A stretch of DNA of 64,000 nucleotides from NCBI GenBank assembly GCA_963714875.1, contig CAVQQI010000008.1:186001-250000 (forward strand). Direction: 5' to 3'. Shown piece by piece: positions 8,977-19,615 of this stretch. The position numbers were made by a program, and so were the translations under genes. The notes below the pieces were generated by a model. It made no database searches, was not told where the DNA came from, and saw nothing but the letters and a program-made list of their open reading frames with translations. The number at the start of each line of letters is the position of its first letter. Position 1 is the stretch's first letter. This DNA is from JBAOHV01 sp963714875 (GTDB lineage Bacteria; Actinomycetota; Acidimicrobiia; Acidimicrobiales; Microtrichaceae).

Positions 8977-9840
8977 ATGACGACCTTCGACGAGTGGGCC
9001 GACGATGCGACGATGATCCCGGTCGGCGACGTCCGGGTCGCGCTGCAGGATCGCGGCGCACCGGGCTCGCCGGTGCTGACCTACTGCCACGGCTATCCCT
9101 CATCGAGCCATGACCTCGCGGACGTCGTCACGCTGCTCGACGACTGGCGCATCGTCGCAGTCGACTTCATCGGGTTCGGCGCATCCGACAAGCCGAGGGA
9201 CCGCACCCTGACCATCCACGATCAGGCCGACGCGATCGAGGCCGCATGGGCGCACACAGGGGTTCGCAGCACGCTCCTGCAGTGCCACGACTACGGGGTG
9301 TCGGTCGGCCAGGAACTGCTGGCGCGCCGCAGCGACGGCAGCCTGTCGGTCGAGATCTCGGGCGTCGTGTGGCACAACGGCGGCCTGTACCCGGACCTGC
9401 ATCGGCCGACCGTGGGCCAGCAGCTGCTGCGGGACCCCGAGCACGGTGCTGCCATCGCGGCGGCGATCACCGAGCAGACCTTCGCCGACGGTGTCGGCGT
9501 CACCTGGGGGACCCGGACACCGATGACCGACGAGGTCATCGGCGAGATGTGGCGGGGCATGCAACGCAACGACGGGGTCTCGATGGCGCACGAGCTGCTG
9601 CACTACATCGATGACCGGCGCGAGCATGCCGAGCGCTGGCGCGAGGCGCTCGAGGACTGCGACCTGCCCCAGACCTTCGTCTGGGGCGACCTGGACCCCG
9701 TGTCGGGCGCCCACGTGATGGCTCGCCTGCGTGAACGGCTGCCCGCGGCGACGATGGTGCCTCTGGCCGACGTCGGTCACTGGCCGCCGATCGAAGCTCC
9801 CGACGTGGTTGCCGCGGCGATCGAATCCCACAGGCGGTAG
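8977..9840 (+). CDS. Alpha/beta hydrolase
   Basis: This 287-residue alpha/beta hydrolase has the oxyanion segment CHGYPSSSHDL and VDFIGFGASDKP. The nucleophile elbow appears as LQCHDYGVSVG, close to the haloalkane-dehalogenase/epoxide-hydrolase pattern in which Asp (HDYG) is the nucleophile. The acid follows FVWGDLDPVSGAHV and the catalytic His is in DVGHWPPIEAPD. Asp at the nucleophile position suggests an epoxide or haloalkane hydrolase-type mechanism rather than an esterase. The ATG at 8977 gives the family N terminus. Longer upstream readings overlap the divergent reductase. The substrate is not determined. Confidence 0.85.
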   Translation: MTTFDEWADDATMIPVGDVRVALQDRGAPGSPVLTYCHGYPSSSHDLADVVTLLDDWRIVAVDFIGFGASDKPRDRTLTIHDQADAIEAAWAHTGVRSTLLQCHDYGVSVGQELLARRSDGSLSVEISGVVWHNGGLYPDLHRPTVGQQLLRDPEHGAAIAAAITEQTFADGVGVTWGTRTPMTDEVIGEMWRGMQRNDGVSMAHELLHYIDDRREHAERWREALEDCDLPQTFVWGDLDPVSGAHVMARLRERLPAATMVPLADVGHWPPIEAPDVVAAAIESHRR

Positions 9841-9899
9841 CTTCCGGTCGTTGATGGGCGGGTCGGGCTTCGGCCGCTGATGCCCGACCGGGGGTGGTC

Positions 9900-12185
9900 A
9901 TGGCTGATGGACGGGACCGTGCAACGGGAGTGATCCGGCGCGTGGCTGCGACGCTGGTGGTGGCGGTGCTCGGAGCGGTCTGTGTGGTCGCAGCCGATGC
10001 GCCCGCTGCGGCGCAGTCGCCCGGCGAGTCGACGGCGTCGGCCCGAACGGCCGAGATCCTCCGCGACACCGAGACCGTCGGGACGTGCGTGGGGATCAGG
10101 GGCAACGGTCCCCGCCTGTTCGCCCACTTCGGCGCGCTGGCCCGGCTGGCCGAGTCGACCGGACCGATCCGCTGCGCAGCAGGTGGCAGCTCGGGGTCGA
10201 TCACGGCGTTCCTCCTGGAGTCGACCGCAGCCAATCCGCTGCTGGAGGACTGCGACGGGCGGCCGTGCACACCCGCCGAGGCCGGTCAGCGACAAGCACT
10301 GATGTTCCGCACCATGGGCGGCCTGCTCGAGGTGGGCGTGTTCGGGGAGATCCGCCAGTTGATCGCCCTGGTCGACGCCATCAACGCCGCCGGGGTGCCG
10401 GGGCTGCTCGGTGCCGGCATCTTCGCGGTGCTGGGCGTCGCCCTGTTGACCGGCATCCTGGACCAGGCGGGTTCGCTGATCTCCTCCGAGCTGGGCCGGG
10501 CCGTGCGGACCTCGCCCGAGCCCGTCGCGACGGCGCTCGACATCGTTGCGGGTCTCGGCCGGGCCGTGACGTTCCAGCCGGTCGACGCCGCGTCGTTCAT
10601 CCGTCCGGGCCCGATCGACTTCGCCGAGCTCGGTGAGCTGATCGGCCGAGCGGGCGGCTTCTACGCGGGGTACGCACCGCTGGATCTCGACGGTCAACGC
10701 TCGTGGCTCGACGACTGCGCACCTGCCACGGTCGGGCTGACCTTCGCCGAGACCAAGTCGGTCGTGGCGGGAGCGTCATCGGTCAGCTGCGGTGAGCGAT
10801 TCCTCGACCTGTACGCGACCTACAGGGACGCCGCGGTCGCCGCCCCGTCAGCCCCCAGCCGGCTGGACGACACGATCGGGCGGTACGCACCGGTGCTCGC
10901 GTCGACCGGGGTGCTGACCGGCGACGCCATCGGCGGCTTCGACGCCGCCCGGGCACAGTACGCACGTGCCGACTTCCCGGTGGACTTCGCTCCCGACTTC
11001 GCCGACGTGGGCTTCGGGGTGTTCGGTTCGGCAGACGATCTGGCGAAGGTCGATGCGGGCATCGGAGCGTTCGATGACCTCGGCGCACAGAAGACCGTGA
11101 CGCTGTATCCGGCGAGCTGGCGCGAGATCCTCGCCAGCTCACCCGCCGAGCCGGGCCTCTCCTCGGGGGTGCCCCTCTCGAACGGCATGGTGTCCGTCGG
11201 TGGTTGGGCGGACCCGCTGCGGGTCCAGGTCGCCGAGACCCTCGGGGCGGCGCCGGTGATCGCGCTCAACAAGCGCGACGGGCTCGGCGCGTTCACCGTC
11301 AGCATCGCCTCCGCGCTCGGCGCCACGCCCGAGCAGCTCGAGGCGCTCTACGGACTGTCGGTGCAGGACAGCAACTTCCAGTTGCAGCTGGGCGACGCAA
11401 CGGCGGTGTTGTGCTCGGACTGGGACACACCGGCGCTGCTGGATGCTCCGGCGCTGTTCCGCGACGGGTTCGTCGCACCGCTGCTCACCGATGACCCCGC
11501 GTTGCTCGCTGCAGTGCCCACCGCATCGGCCACGACCCGCCTCGTGGGATGCTCGCCCGAGTTGACCACGCCCCGACCGACCGCGGAGATGGCCGCCGTG
11601 CCCACTGCAGGTCTCACCGCCTCGTTCGACGCGAGCGGTTCGCTCCCCGGGTTCGGCACCGTGCTGCAGTACCGGTGGGACTTCGGCGACGGCACGGTCT
11701 CGACGACCTCGACCCCCACCACCACCCACCGCTACGACCGGGCCGGCGGCTACGACGCCACGGTGGCGGTGACCAACTCCAACGGATCGTTCGCCCGGTC
11801 CGCGCCGGTGGCGGTCACCGTGCAACCGCAGCGCGTCGATCTGCGGTTCTCGGGTCTGGGCTACCGGGTCGTGGGAGTGGATCTGGACGGTGCGATCGCG
11901 ACGGGACCGGTCGAGTCCCGCGACCGGATCACCGGCGGCGGGACCTTCAGCGGGCGCCGCGGCACGATCGCAACAGTGACTGTGGACCTGACCCGCAACG
12001 CACTGTTCGACCGCTGGTCGGGAACGATCGTGGTCGACGACCCCGGAGCGGACTTCACCCAGACGACGCAGGTGAACCTTGCGCCGCTGACCCGTGTCGC
12101 CGGCGGGGTGCGGCTGTCCGCCAACTGGTTCCGTCCCGGCAGCTTCCTGCCGACGATCTACACGCTCAGCTTCGCCGTGCGCTGA
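9900..12185 (+). CDS. Secreted patatin-like phospholipase with C-terminal PKD domain
   Basis: A 761-residue exported protein: arginine-rich N terminus, hydrophobic VAATLVVAVLGAVCVVA, then a likely signal peptidase site after APAAAQ. Residues about 60-110 hold a patatin-like core, RGNGPRLFAHFGALARL followed by AAGGSSGSITAFL, with the GxSxG nucleophile at Ser97. The catalytic Asp may be in SVGGWADPLR, but the canonical DGG/DGA is absent, so catalysis is only inferred. About residues 550-650 form a PKD domain (YRWDFGDGT, THRYDRAGGYDATV). A beta-rich tail of about 110 residues follows. ATG 9900 is preferred over GTG 9894 because GGGGG lies 6-11 bases upstream. The gene is convergent with the giant surface protein, six bases apart, and may act on the cell surface or on external lipids. 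Confidence 0.75.
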   Translation: MADGRDRATGVIRRVAATLVVAVLGAVCVVAADAPAAAQSPGESTASARTAEILRDTETVGTCVGIRGNGPRLFAHFGALARLAESTGPIRCAAGGSSGSITAFLLESTAANPLLEDCDGRPCTPAEAGQRQALMFRTMGGLLEVGVFGEIRQLIALVDAINAAGVPGLLGAGIFAVLGVALLTGILDQAGSLISSELGRAVRTSPEPVATALDIVAGLGRAVTFQPVDAASFIRPGPIDFAELGELIGRAGGFYAGYAPLDLDGQRSWLDDCAPATVGLTFAETKSVVAGASSVSCGERFLDLYATYRDAAVAAPSAPSRLDDTIGRYAPVLASTGVLTGDAIGGFDAARAQYARADFPVDFAPDFADVGFGVFGSADDLAKVDAGIGAFDDLGAQKTVTLYPASWREILASSPAEPGLSSGVPLSNGMVSVGGWADPLRVQVAETLGAAPVIALNKRDGLGAFTVSIASALGATPEQLEALYGLSVQDSNFQLQLGDATAVLCSDWDTPALLDAPALFRDGFVAPLLTDDPALLAAVPTASATTRLVGCSPELTTPRPTAEMAAVPTAGLTASFDASGSLPGFGTVLQYRWDFGDGTVSTTSTPTTTHRYDRAGGYDATVAVTNSNGSFARSAPVAVTVQPQRVDLRFSGLGYRVVGVDLDGAIATGPVESRDRITGGGTFSGRRGTIATVTVDLTRNALFDRWSGTIVVDDPGADFTQTTQVNLAPLTRVAGGVRLSANWFRPGSFLPTIYTLSFAVR

Positions 12186-12190
12186 GCTGG

Positions 12191-15100
12191 CTACGAGCCG
12201 GTGGTACGCCGCGGGCGGCGGGTCGCCCCGACCGCAGCGCCGATGATGAGCATCGCCGCGCCGATCAGCACCAGCGCCCAGACCGTCGAGCCGGTGAACG
12301 CCAGCGGTGCCGGAGCGGGCGTCGAGGTGGCGGCTGTCGTTGCACCCGGCGGGGGCACGGTCCGGTTCGCGGACTCCACGAGCGCCATGTCGAGCGCTGC
12401 GATGTCGTGGTCGTCCTCGTCGCCGGGGATCCGGTCGATGGTCTCGTCGTCGGTGTCGAGAACGTCGTCGTTGCCGATGTCGTCGTCGGGGGTCGAGTCG
12501 TCGTCGGTGACCGGGTCGGTCGGCGTCGAGTAGTCACCGGCGCTGTCGGCGGTGATCTCGGCGGTGTTGACGTACCCCGGAAGTGAGGCATCGTCGAAGC
12601 GGACCCGGAGCGTCAGGACCTTGGTGGTGTCGGGCGCCAGCGACGCCATGTCGGTCCAGACCGCGGCACCGCCCTGCGCCCTGCCTCCATCGCTGGCATC
12701 GACGAAGGACATCCCGGCAGGGATCACGTCCTGCGCCGACCAGGCACCCGAGGCGACGTTGCCCTGGTTGCGCACCCGCAGCTGGTAGGTGATGACGCTG
12801 CCCTCGCGGTAGTCCTGTCCCGGGGGAACGGTCTTGACCAGGGCCAGGTCGTAGTCGATCGAGGTGGTGATCGGTGCCACGTCGTGGTCGTCGGAATCGA
12901 CGTCGGGATCGTTGAACTGCTCGTCGTCGAACTCGGTCGCGTCGACCAGGACGTCGTTCTCCGGGTCCGTGTCGGGCACGGAGTCCTCGTCGCGGACCGT
13001 CACCGCCGGTGAGCCGGGGCGGCCGGGCTCATCGGCGCGCTCGGCAACGTCGTAGCCCGAGGCGCCATCTGCGCTGATCTCGGCGACGTTCAGGTACGGC
13101 CGCTGGGTCGGGTCGGTGATCTCCACGGTGACCGTCACGGTCGTGGTGTCGCCGGGGTCGAGCGACTCGAGCCCGCTCCAGGTGACCGTGGCCCGGTCGG
13201 CGGAGATGGTGCCTGCGTCGCTCGAGCGGAGTGCGGCCATGCCGCCGGGGATCGTGTCGGTGACGTCGAACGGGCCGGAGGGCACGTTGCCCTGGTTGCG
13301 CACGGCAATGGTGAAGGTGGCGGAGCCCAGCGGCGACATGGACGCCGGGCCGGTCTTGATCAGCGCCAGGTCGTAGCGCACCGGAACGTCGACGTCGGCC
13401 ACATCGGCGTCGTCCGACGGGTCGTCGTCCCTGCCGGCTCCGTCGATCGCGTCGTCGCCGACGTTGTCGATGCCGGCGAGTCCGCCCACGGTGCCGTAGT
13501 CGCCGTCGTTGGTGCGGTCGGAGTCGGGCACCGAGTCCCGGTCCTCGACGTCGACCACGTTGCCCGAGGTGATGTCGTACGTGTCCGCCCCGTCCGAGGT
13601 GATCTCGGCGATGTTGCGGAACGGTCGCTGTGTGACGTCGGTGACCCGGGTCCGCAGCGTCAAGGTCGTGGTGGCGCCGGGGGCCAGGTCGTCGACCGTC
13701 CATGCCACGGTGCCGTCGAGGTTGTCGACCGCGCCGCCGAGATCGGCGACTGCCATCCCCGTGGGGATCCAGTCGGTCACCACGAACTCGCGTGCGGCCA
13801 GGTTGCCCTGGTTCTCCACGGTGATCGTGTAGGTCACCTCGCCGCCGCTGGTGGTCGTGGGGGAGTCGACGACCTTGGACAGGGCCAGGTCGTAGATCAG
13901 GCCCTCCAGGTCGACGTCCGCGATGTCGGCGTCGTCGGAGGGGTCGCCCCCGAGCACGCCGGCGTCGGCCACGGTCAGGTTGTCGATCGGGCTGGTCGTG
14001 CCGAGCGGGCCGTAGTCGCCGTCGTCGTCCACGTTCGTGTCCGGGGTCGAGTCGACGTCCTCGACGGCGTAGAGCTCGGTTGCCGAGTCGGAGCTGATCT
14101 CGGCGACGTTGCGGAACGGTCGCCGGGTCACGTCGGTCACCTCGGCGACCCATGTGAAGGTGGCCGACTCGCCGGGATCCAGATCCGTTCCGTCGAAGGT
14201 CACCGTCGTGGGTGAGCCGGGTACCTCGGTGCCGCCGTCGTCGGAGCGCACGAACCCCAGCCCTGCGGGGAGGGTGTCGGTGACGGCGAAGTCGCCCGAG
14301 GGCACGTTGCCCTGGTTCTGCACGGTGATGGTGTAGGTGATCTCGTCGGTCTGGGTGACGAGCGACGCATCGGCGGTCTTGGCGAGCGCCAGGTCGTAGG
14401 TGATCGACGGTGAGATGTCGGCGATGTCCGCGTCGTCCTCGCCGTCCGCGGGGTCATCGCCGACGTCGGGCCGCAGCCGGCTGCCGGCCTGGGTGATGTT
14501 CACGTTGTCGACGGTTGCGGCCGGCGAGCCGACCGGGCCGTAGCCGTTGCCGTCCGTGATCCCGTTGCCGACGTTGTCGTTGGTGATGTCCGCGTCGGGC
14601 GTCGAGTCCCAGTCGGTGGTCGGTGTCGACACGCCGCCGGTCTGCACCAGGCCGGCGCTGTCGGCGCTGATCTCGGCGTAGTTGCGGAAGGGGCGGTCCA
14701 GGTAGTCATCGACCTGGGCGGTGAACGTCAGGCTCGTGGTGGCACCTGCAGCCAGGTTCGGGCGGTTCCACACGAGCGTGCCGGCACTTGCCGAGTCCTG
14801 GGTCGGTGTGGCGTCGCCGACGAGTGACATTCCCTCGGGCAGGACGTCGGTCACCTGGTAGGGACCCGACGCAACCGTGCCCTCGTTGCGCACCGTCAGC
14901 GTGAACGTCACACGACCCGTGGTCAGGTCGAGCGTGCCGACGGTCTTGGCCAGTGCCAGGTCGTACTTGCCGCTCAGGTAGTTCGACGGGTCGGTGTCGC
15001 TCACGGTCGCCGGGGGGTCACCCCGCAGGATCGGCGAGCCGTCGTCCAGCACGGGAGTGCCGACGACGGTGGCGATGTTGGCGTAGTCGGTCGGCTGTGC

Positions 15101-18100
15101 GGTGCCGGTCGCGGTGCAGCGCATGGTGGCGCCGCGGTTCAGCGCGATCGGGGCCGTGGCGGAACTGGTGAGCCCGTCGGCGTTGGTGCCCTGGTCGGTG
15201 ATCGTGCAGTTCGTCACGGCGAAGGTCGCATCGGGCCCGCCGTCGTCGTTCAGCGTCACGTCGGCCAGTCGGGTGTCGCCGGTGTTGGTGACCTCGTAGA
15301 TCCAGGTCACCGGGCGGCCCCGCAGGATCGACACGCCGTCGCCGGCGAGGCTGTCGTCCCATGCGGAGTCCTTGGTGACCTTGTCCACGGCGACAGCGGG
15401 CCGGGCGTTCCAGATGCCCAGGTCCCAGGTCGGGTCGAACTCGCCGACGGGCAGTCCCGGCAGGTTGTTGTCGTTGTCGCCGAGGGTGACGTCGACGGTC
15501 TCGTAGAAGTCGCCGAGGACACCGGTGCCCGTGGGGTCACGTGGCACATCGGAGTCGTCGTCGGTGTTCGTGCCGGGGTTCGCGCCGCCAGGGGCGCCCT
15601 GGTCGGTCGCCGCGCCGGTCTGGTCCCCGGGTGAGACGTAGTACTCCGGTGGCGGCACGAACCGGAGCTTGTAGGTCCCGTCGGCCAGGCCGTTCTCGCC
15701 GCCGGAGAACAGGTAGAAGCCCTCCGCGTCGGTGAACGTGTAGCCCACCGAGTCGTAGCGGCCCCCGGGGAAGAGTGGATCGAACCTGAACAGCTCGACG
15801 TAGGCGCCGGGCACGCCGGGTTCACCGCTCGGTGAGCGGTCGGCGGACTGGATGCCGTCGTAGTTGCGGTCGAACCAGACGCGGTTGCCGATGCCGTTGG
15901 GCGTCGGCGGCGCCGTCACACGCACCTCGACCTGGGGCGGCTCGGCGAACAGGCGCGTGGGCTGGGGCACGCCGGGCGGCAGGTTCGCCGCGTCCGCGCC
16001 GTAGGCGAAGCTGTTCACCGCTCGTGGGCAGTGGGTCGGGTCGGTCCGTGGGGTCTGGGCGGTGCAGGTGTCGAGGAACTCGTACGGATCCGCGCTCGAG
16101 CTGCCGCCCTGGTCGTAGGTCGGGTCGAACACCGGGGCGCGCGTGCTCCAGTCGAACGTCGCCGTTTCGCCCATGGCCAGGGTCCCGGCGAAGCTGAACT
16201 TGACCGAGCGGTAGGTCGGCAGCTCCAGGAAGCCCGGGGTGGTGGTCCAGTCGGGGGTCTCGCAGTCGGACCCGGCGTTGTTCACGCCGCCCACCTCGGG
16301 CCGGCAGGGGTTGGTGCTGGTGGAGTAGCTCACGGTCCATCCCGCAGGTGCGGTGATCGGCGTGACCAGGTACGGCGTGTATTCGCTGCGCCGTGGGTTG
16401 AGCGCGCCGCCGGTGGTGGTGATCACCGCCGTGTCGTCGACGCGGGGCAACAGGTCGACGAACTCCACGTTCGTCGCGTCGGTGTTGCCCGAGTTGCGCA
16501 GTCGCACCTCCCACTCCATCAGTCCGCCGGGCAGGGTCTGCGCCGCGGTCACAGATCCGCTCGGGTCGGTCTCGCAGCTCGGGCTGGGTCGGAAGATCCC
16601 GTCGTCCAGGTCGCCGCGGACACACTTCTGCGAGTTCAGCTCGACGACGGGGTCGACCGTGACCGTGGCGGTGGCCCCGCAGCTGGGGTTGGTGTTGGCG
16701 CAATGTCCGAACGAGCCGCCGTCGTCGGGGCGCACGAACGCGGTGTTGGTGTAGCGGCCCGGCGGGGTGATCGGTCCGGGTACCTCGGTGTCGACCTGCA
16801 CGAGGTAGGTGACGTTCGAGGTCCCCTGTCCGGGTGTCAACGTGCCGGTGTAGTCGAAGCGCAGGGGCGTCTCGCCGGGCCCGCATGCCGGCAGCGGGGT
16901 GCCGGCGCTCCAGCCGGCGCCGAGCGTGGGGCTGCCCTGGACGGTGAAGTAGTCGGGCACGCAGTCCTCGACGTACGGGTCGGTCAGCGAACCGGTCGCA
17001 TCCGCGGAGTTGGTCACGCGCAAGGTGTACGTCGTGGTCTGGCCCGGTCGGCGGGTGGCGTTCGACACCGACTTGTTGATGCGTGCGTGGGGCTGGGGGG
17101 ACTCGAGGAGGTACTGGTCGCTGTCGGCGTCGCTGACGCTCGCTCCATCCCGGGTCACGGTCATGGTCGAGGTGTTCGTGTAGAGCCCGAACGCGTCGCT
17201 GGTGGGGGGCGGGGTGCCGACCGAGCCGATGATCTGCAGGCCGGTCGCCGCGAAGTCGGCGGGGACGCTGTCGGTGCCGTCGTCCCAGATCCAGCGGATC
17301 GAGCGGTAGGCGCTGGCGAGGGTGATCGTCGGGGCGCCCGAGGCCACGCCGGACGCGATCACGACCGGCGTGACGAACCCGTCGTCGGACCCTTCGATCG
17401 TGGCGGTGATGGGGGCGTTCCAGGTGCCGGGACGAACCTGGGTCGCAGAGAAGCTCTCGGGCATGCCGGTGCCGTTGGTCGTGGTGGCACCGTCGTTGAA
17501 CGCCCACGCGCCGTCGCTGATCACGAAGCGGTCGGCGGGCAGGTCGCTGTCGATCGAACCCGACAGGTTGAAGCGGCCGGTGTCGCCCGACGCGACGTAG
17601 AAGTTGTTGGCACCGGACGTGTCGGTGAAGCGCTTGGTGGTGCCGCCGTCACCGATGCCGAAGGCTCGCGGCGATGAGCGTGGTGGTCCACGGGGCCGCA
17701 CCCAGATCGGTGGTGGGTCCGGCCGGCACGAAGCTGCCGGTTCCGGTGGCGACGTCGATCTTGTCGGCGTCACCGACGTTGTCGTCGTTGGCTGGGTCTG
17801 CGGTCGACGGGTCGACGTAGCCGGACGGGAAGCGGCCGGTGACGTTCATCCGGAAGCAGCCGTCGCTGCCCAGCGGCGGGCGGTTGGCGGCGTCGAAGGT
17901 CCAGGTGACCACGCCGGCGCCGTCCGAGATCGTGTCGGCCGGTACGGGCCCGACTTCGTCGTCGGTGTAGGTGCCGCCGTTGGACGCAGCGACGAACTGC
18001 GTGCCGGGGGCCAGCACGTCGGTCACGGTGTAGAGGGGGAACAGCGACGAGGTCGCCGGGCCGCAGACCGACACGACCCAGGTGACGTCACGGTTCATCC

Positions 18101-18842
18101 GGGTCGAGGTGGGGCCCAGCTTCGAGATGGACCAGTCGGGCGCGGTCGCCGAGATCGTGGTGTTCGCCGTGGTCGAGACGTCGACGTAGCCGGGGCTGTC
18201 CGGGTCGGTGACCTGTGCGGTGTTCGAGATGACCTGCGGTGCGACGGGCACGATGCCGCGCGGGACGCGGACCGTCACGAAGATGGACCCGGAGTTGCCG
18301 GGTGGCCACGGGCCTGCGGTGCCCGTGACGAACGGGTTGACCGGATCGGTGGTGTCCAGCGTGAAGCCCGAGGGCCACACCGACGCAGGCCCGCTCGCGC
18401 TGACGAACTCGACGGGTGTGAGGTTGCCGTGGATGTCGGCGAACTTCGGGAGCGGGTCGTTGAACACCGAGCCGTCGCAGCCGTCAGCGTTGGCCTCGTT
18501 GTTCGAGCACGAGAAGTTGACGACGTACTGCACGGTGTCGCCCGGCCCGGCGGAGGCCTGTGGGGTGGTCTTGGCGGCCAGTTCCGGTCGGGCGTCGCCG
18601 GGCGCGGCGCCCGCGGTGCCGGTGCCCATCGACAGGTTCATCGCGACGACGAGCACGGCGACGATCGGTCGCAGCAGACGACCAGCGACGGATCCTCTGG
18701 CTGGAGCTCGTCGGGCGAAGGCTCCTTCGGCGCCGCCCGGGTCCGAGATGTCGGACCCATGGGGGGCGGAGTGACGGTTGGGAGCAGTTGCTGGGCGACG
18801 CACGGACCGCAGGTCGACCGCCAGCCCGAGGTCTGGAGACAT
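12191..18842 (-). CDS. Giant LAFTG-anchored surface protein with SdrD-B and repeated DUF11 domains (frameshifted)
   Basis: The gene reads in two minus-strand frames that join near 17666. The 5' part (18842 to about 17670) has a long basic N terminus, the hydrophobic export segment LLRPIVAVLVVAMNLSM and TAGAAPGD, then DUF11-like modules. The 3' part (about 17665 to 12191) continues from AFGIGDGGTTKRFTDTSG. Removing one base joins them as TLIAAAFGIGDGG, giving about 2,216 residues. Further domains are two DUF11-like modules, one SdrD-B module (NRVWFDRNYDGIQ to NPGTNTDDDSD) and five long modules each opening YDLAL-x-K, separated by acidic DxDxD linkers that probably bind Ca2+. The C terminus is LAFTGS, a hydrophobic span and RRPRR, a class E sortase-type sorting signal. 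Role: a rigid cell-wall stalk, probably adhesive; the ligand is unknown. Confidence 0.85.
12829..14971 (-). repeat. Five tandem DUF11 modules of about 510-570 bp within the surface protein
   Basis: The conserved opening YDLAL-(A/S/I/V)-K recurs with its Tyr-Asp codons at about 14971, 14403, 13895, 13381 and 12858 on the minus strand, a spacing of 508-568 bases. Each module continues with a (R/Q/E)N(Q/E)G(N/T) turn and V-x-D-x-(L/I)P-x-G. Each ends with an N-(I/V/T)-AEI(S/T)-x-D strand, then an acidic DxDSxPD linker. Copies are divergent at the DNA level, so this is an old duplication rather than recent expansion. It is nevertheless a region where assemblies can collapse. Confidence 0.8.
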
Positions 18843-18862
18843 CGCTGCGAAAAGGGTCCGAG

Positions 18863-18884
18863 TGCACCAGCGCGCTCTGGTGCA
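18863..18884 (-). promoter_or_regulatory. Perfect hairpin in the leader of the surface-protein gene
   Basis: TGCACCAG-CGCGCT-CTGGTGCA is an 8-bp perfect inverted repeat with a 6-base loop, 21 bases upstream of the surface-protein start on its strand. No clear Shine-Dalgarno sequence lies between hairpin and start. It could be a 5'-UTR structure or a protein-binding operator. Confidence 0.4.
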
Positions 18885-19034
18885 GACGGGGGATCGCGAA
18901 TCGTCGTGGGCGCCATTGACGTCGTTGAGTGTCGGACGTCGACCGGGTGTGGGACCCGGAGTCGGGGGTGTTCACCATGGCGCCATCGCCCGCCGCCCGA
19001 CGGTGAAGGGAGACGGTGCAGGCCGGGGTCGACG

Positions 19035-19181
19035 GTGGTCGTCGTCCTTCCCGATGACGCGAACCGAGCGAACGACGTCAACCGCGGCCCGGTCACGGCG
19101 ATCACGACGCTCGTGCCGGCGCAGCACTCGGACAACGTGCTGTGTGTGAACATCAACCGGGTGCCGCTGGCCAACCAGTAG
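19035..19181 (+). CDS. Possible small ORF or 3' remnant of a lost gene
   Basis: From a GTG at 19035 to TAG at 19181 the frame encodes 48 residues. Almost every codon from about 19050 onward ends in G or C, as in real genes of this window. The end reads HSDNVLCVNINRVPLANQ. No homologous family is recognised, and upstream of 19035 the same frame loses the bias and runs antisense to the surface protein. It may be a true small gene, or the tail of a decayed gene. Confidence is low because there is no strong ribosome-binding site. Confidence 0.25.
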   Translation: MVVVLPDDANRANDVNRGPVTAITTLVPAQHSDNVLCVNINRVPLANQ

Positions 19182-19615
19182 GTGGGCACGTCTCGGGTTG
19201 CGATGCGTGTCGGGCTGGTGCGTCGCCGCTCCGGCAGCGGACGGGCCCGATGCTGAGAGCGCCCTGCGCGGCTTCCCGCCGGCTTACGACGAATTCGGCT
19301 GTGCTGCGGTGGGTCCCCTTCGCTGAGCTGGATGCCCTGCTCTGCGCTGGGTCCCCTGCGGCAGGTCGGTGGGATCCAAGTCCGTGAGCATCGACCACGG
19401 CGCTCCGCCGTCCTCGGTGCTCTCAACCGGAGCGACGGGAGCGCCGGTGCACGACGCAGGAGTGGCGCAACCGGAGCTCCTGGAGCGCGCGTTTCGTCGC
19501 AAGCCGGCGGTTCGCCGACATCGGTGCTCTCAGGTCCGTTGAATCGACCGCAAGCGCGGGCCAGCGGGTCAGGTCAGCCAGCGAGCGGGTCAGGCAGTTC
19601 GAAGCGCGGCCAGGC

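Larger units (their letters stand above)
18843..19615. other. 773-bp region between the surface-protein and baeRF genes
   Basis: No recognisable gene family is present. It holds the leader hairpin (18863-18884), the likely promoter of the surface-protein gene, one short plus-strand stretch with strong coding bias (19035-19181), and short direct repeats such as CGGTGCTCTCA at about 19420 and 19525 and GCGGGTCAGG at about 19564 and 19584. The remainder shows no coding bias I trust and no RNA gene that I recognise. Confidence 0.5.

Noticed and set aside
16031..19181. Long plus-strand open frames across the surface-protein gene
   Set aside because: They are antisense to the DUF11/SdrD-B gene and have repetitive Val/Gly/Arg composition. 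Only the last 147 bases, beyond the gene, show independent coding bias, and they are reported separately.
19240..19280. Possible TPP riboswitch from the string GATGCTGAGAGCGCC
   Set aside because: Only the CTGAGA piece matches. The second conserved half is missing and no thiamine gene follows.
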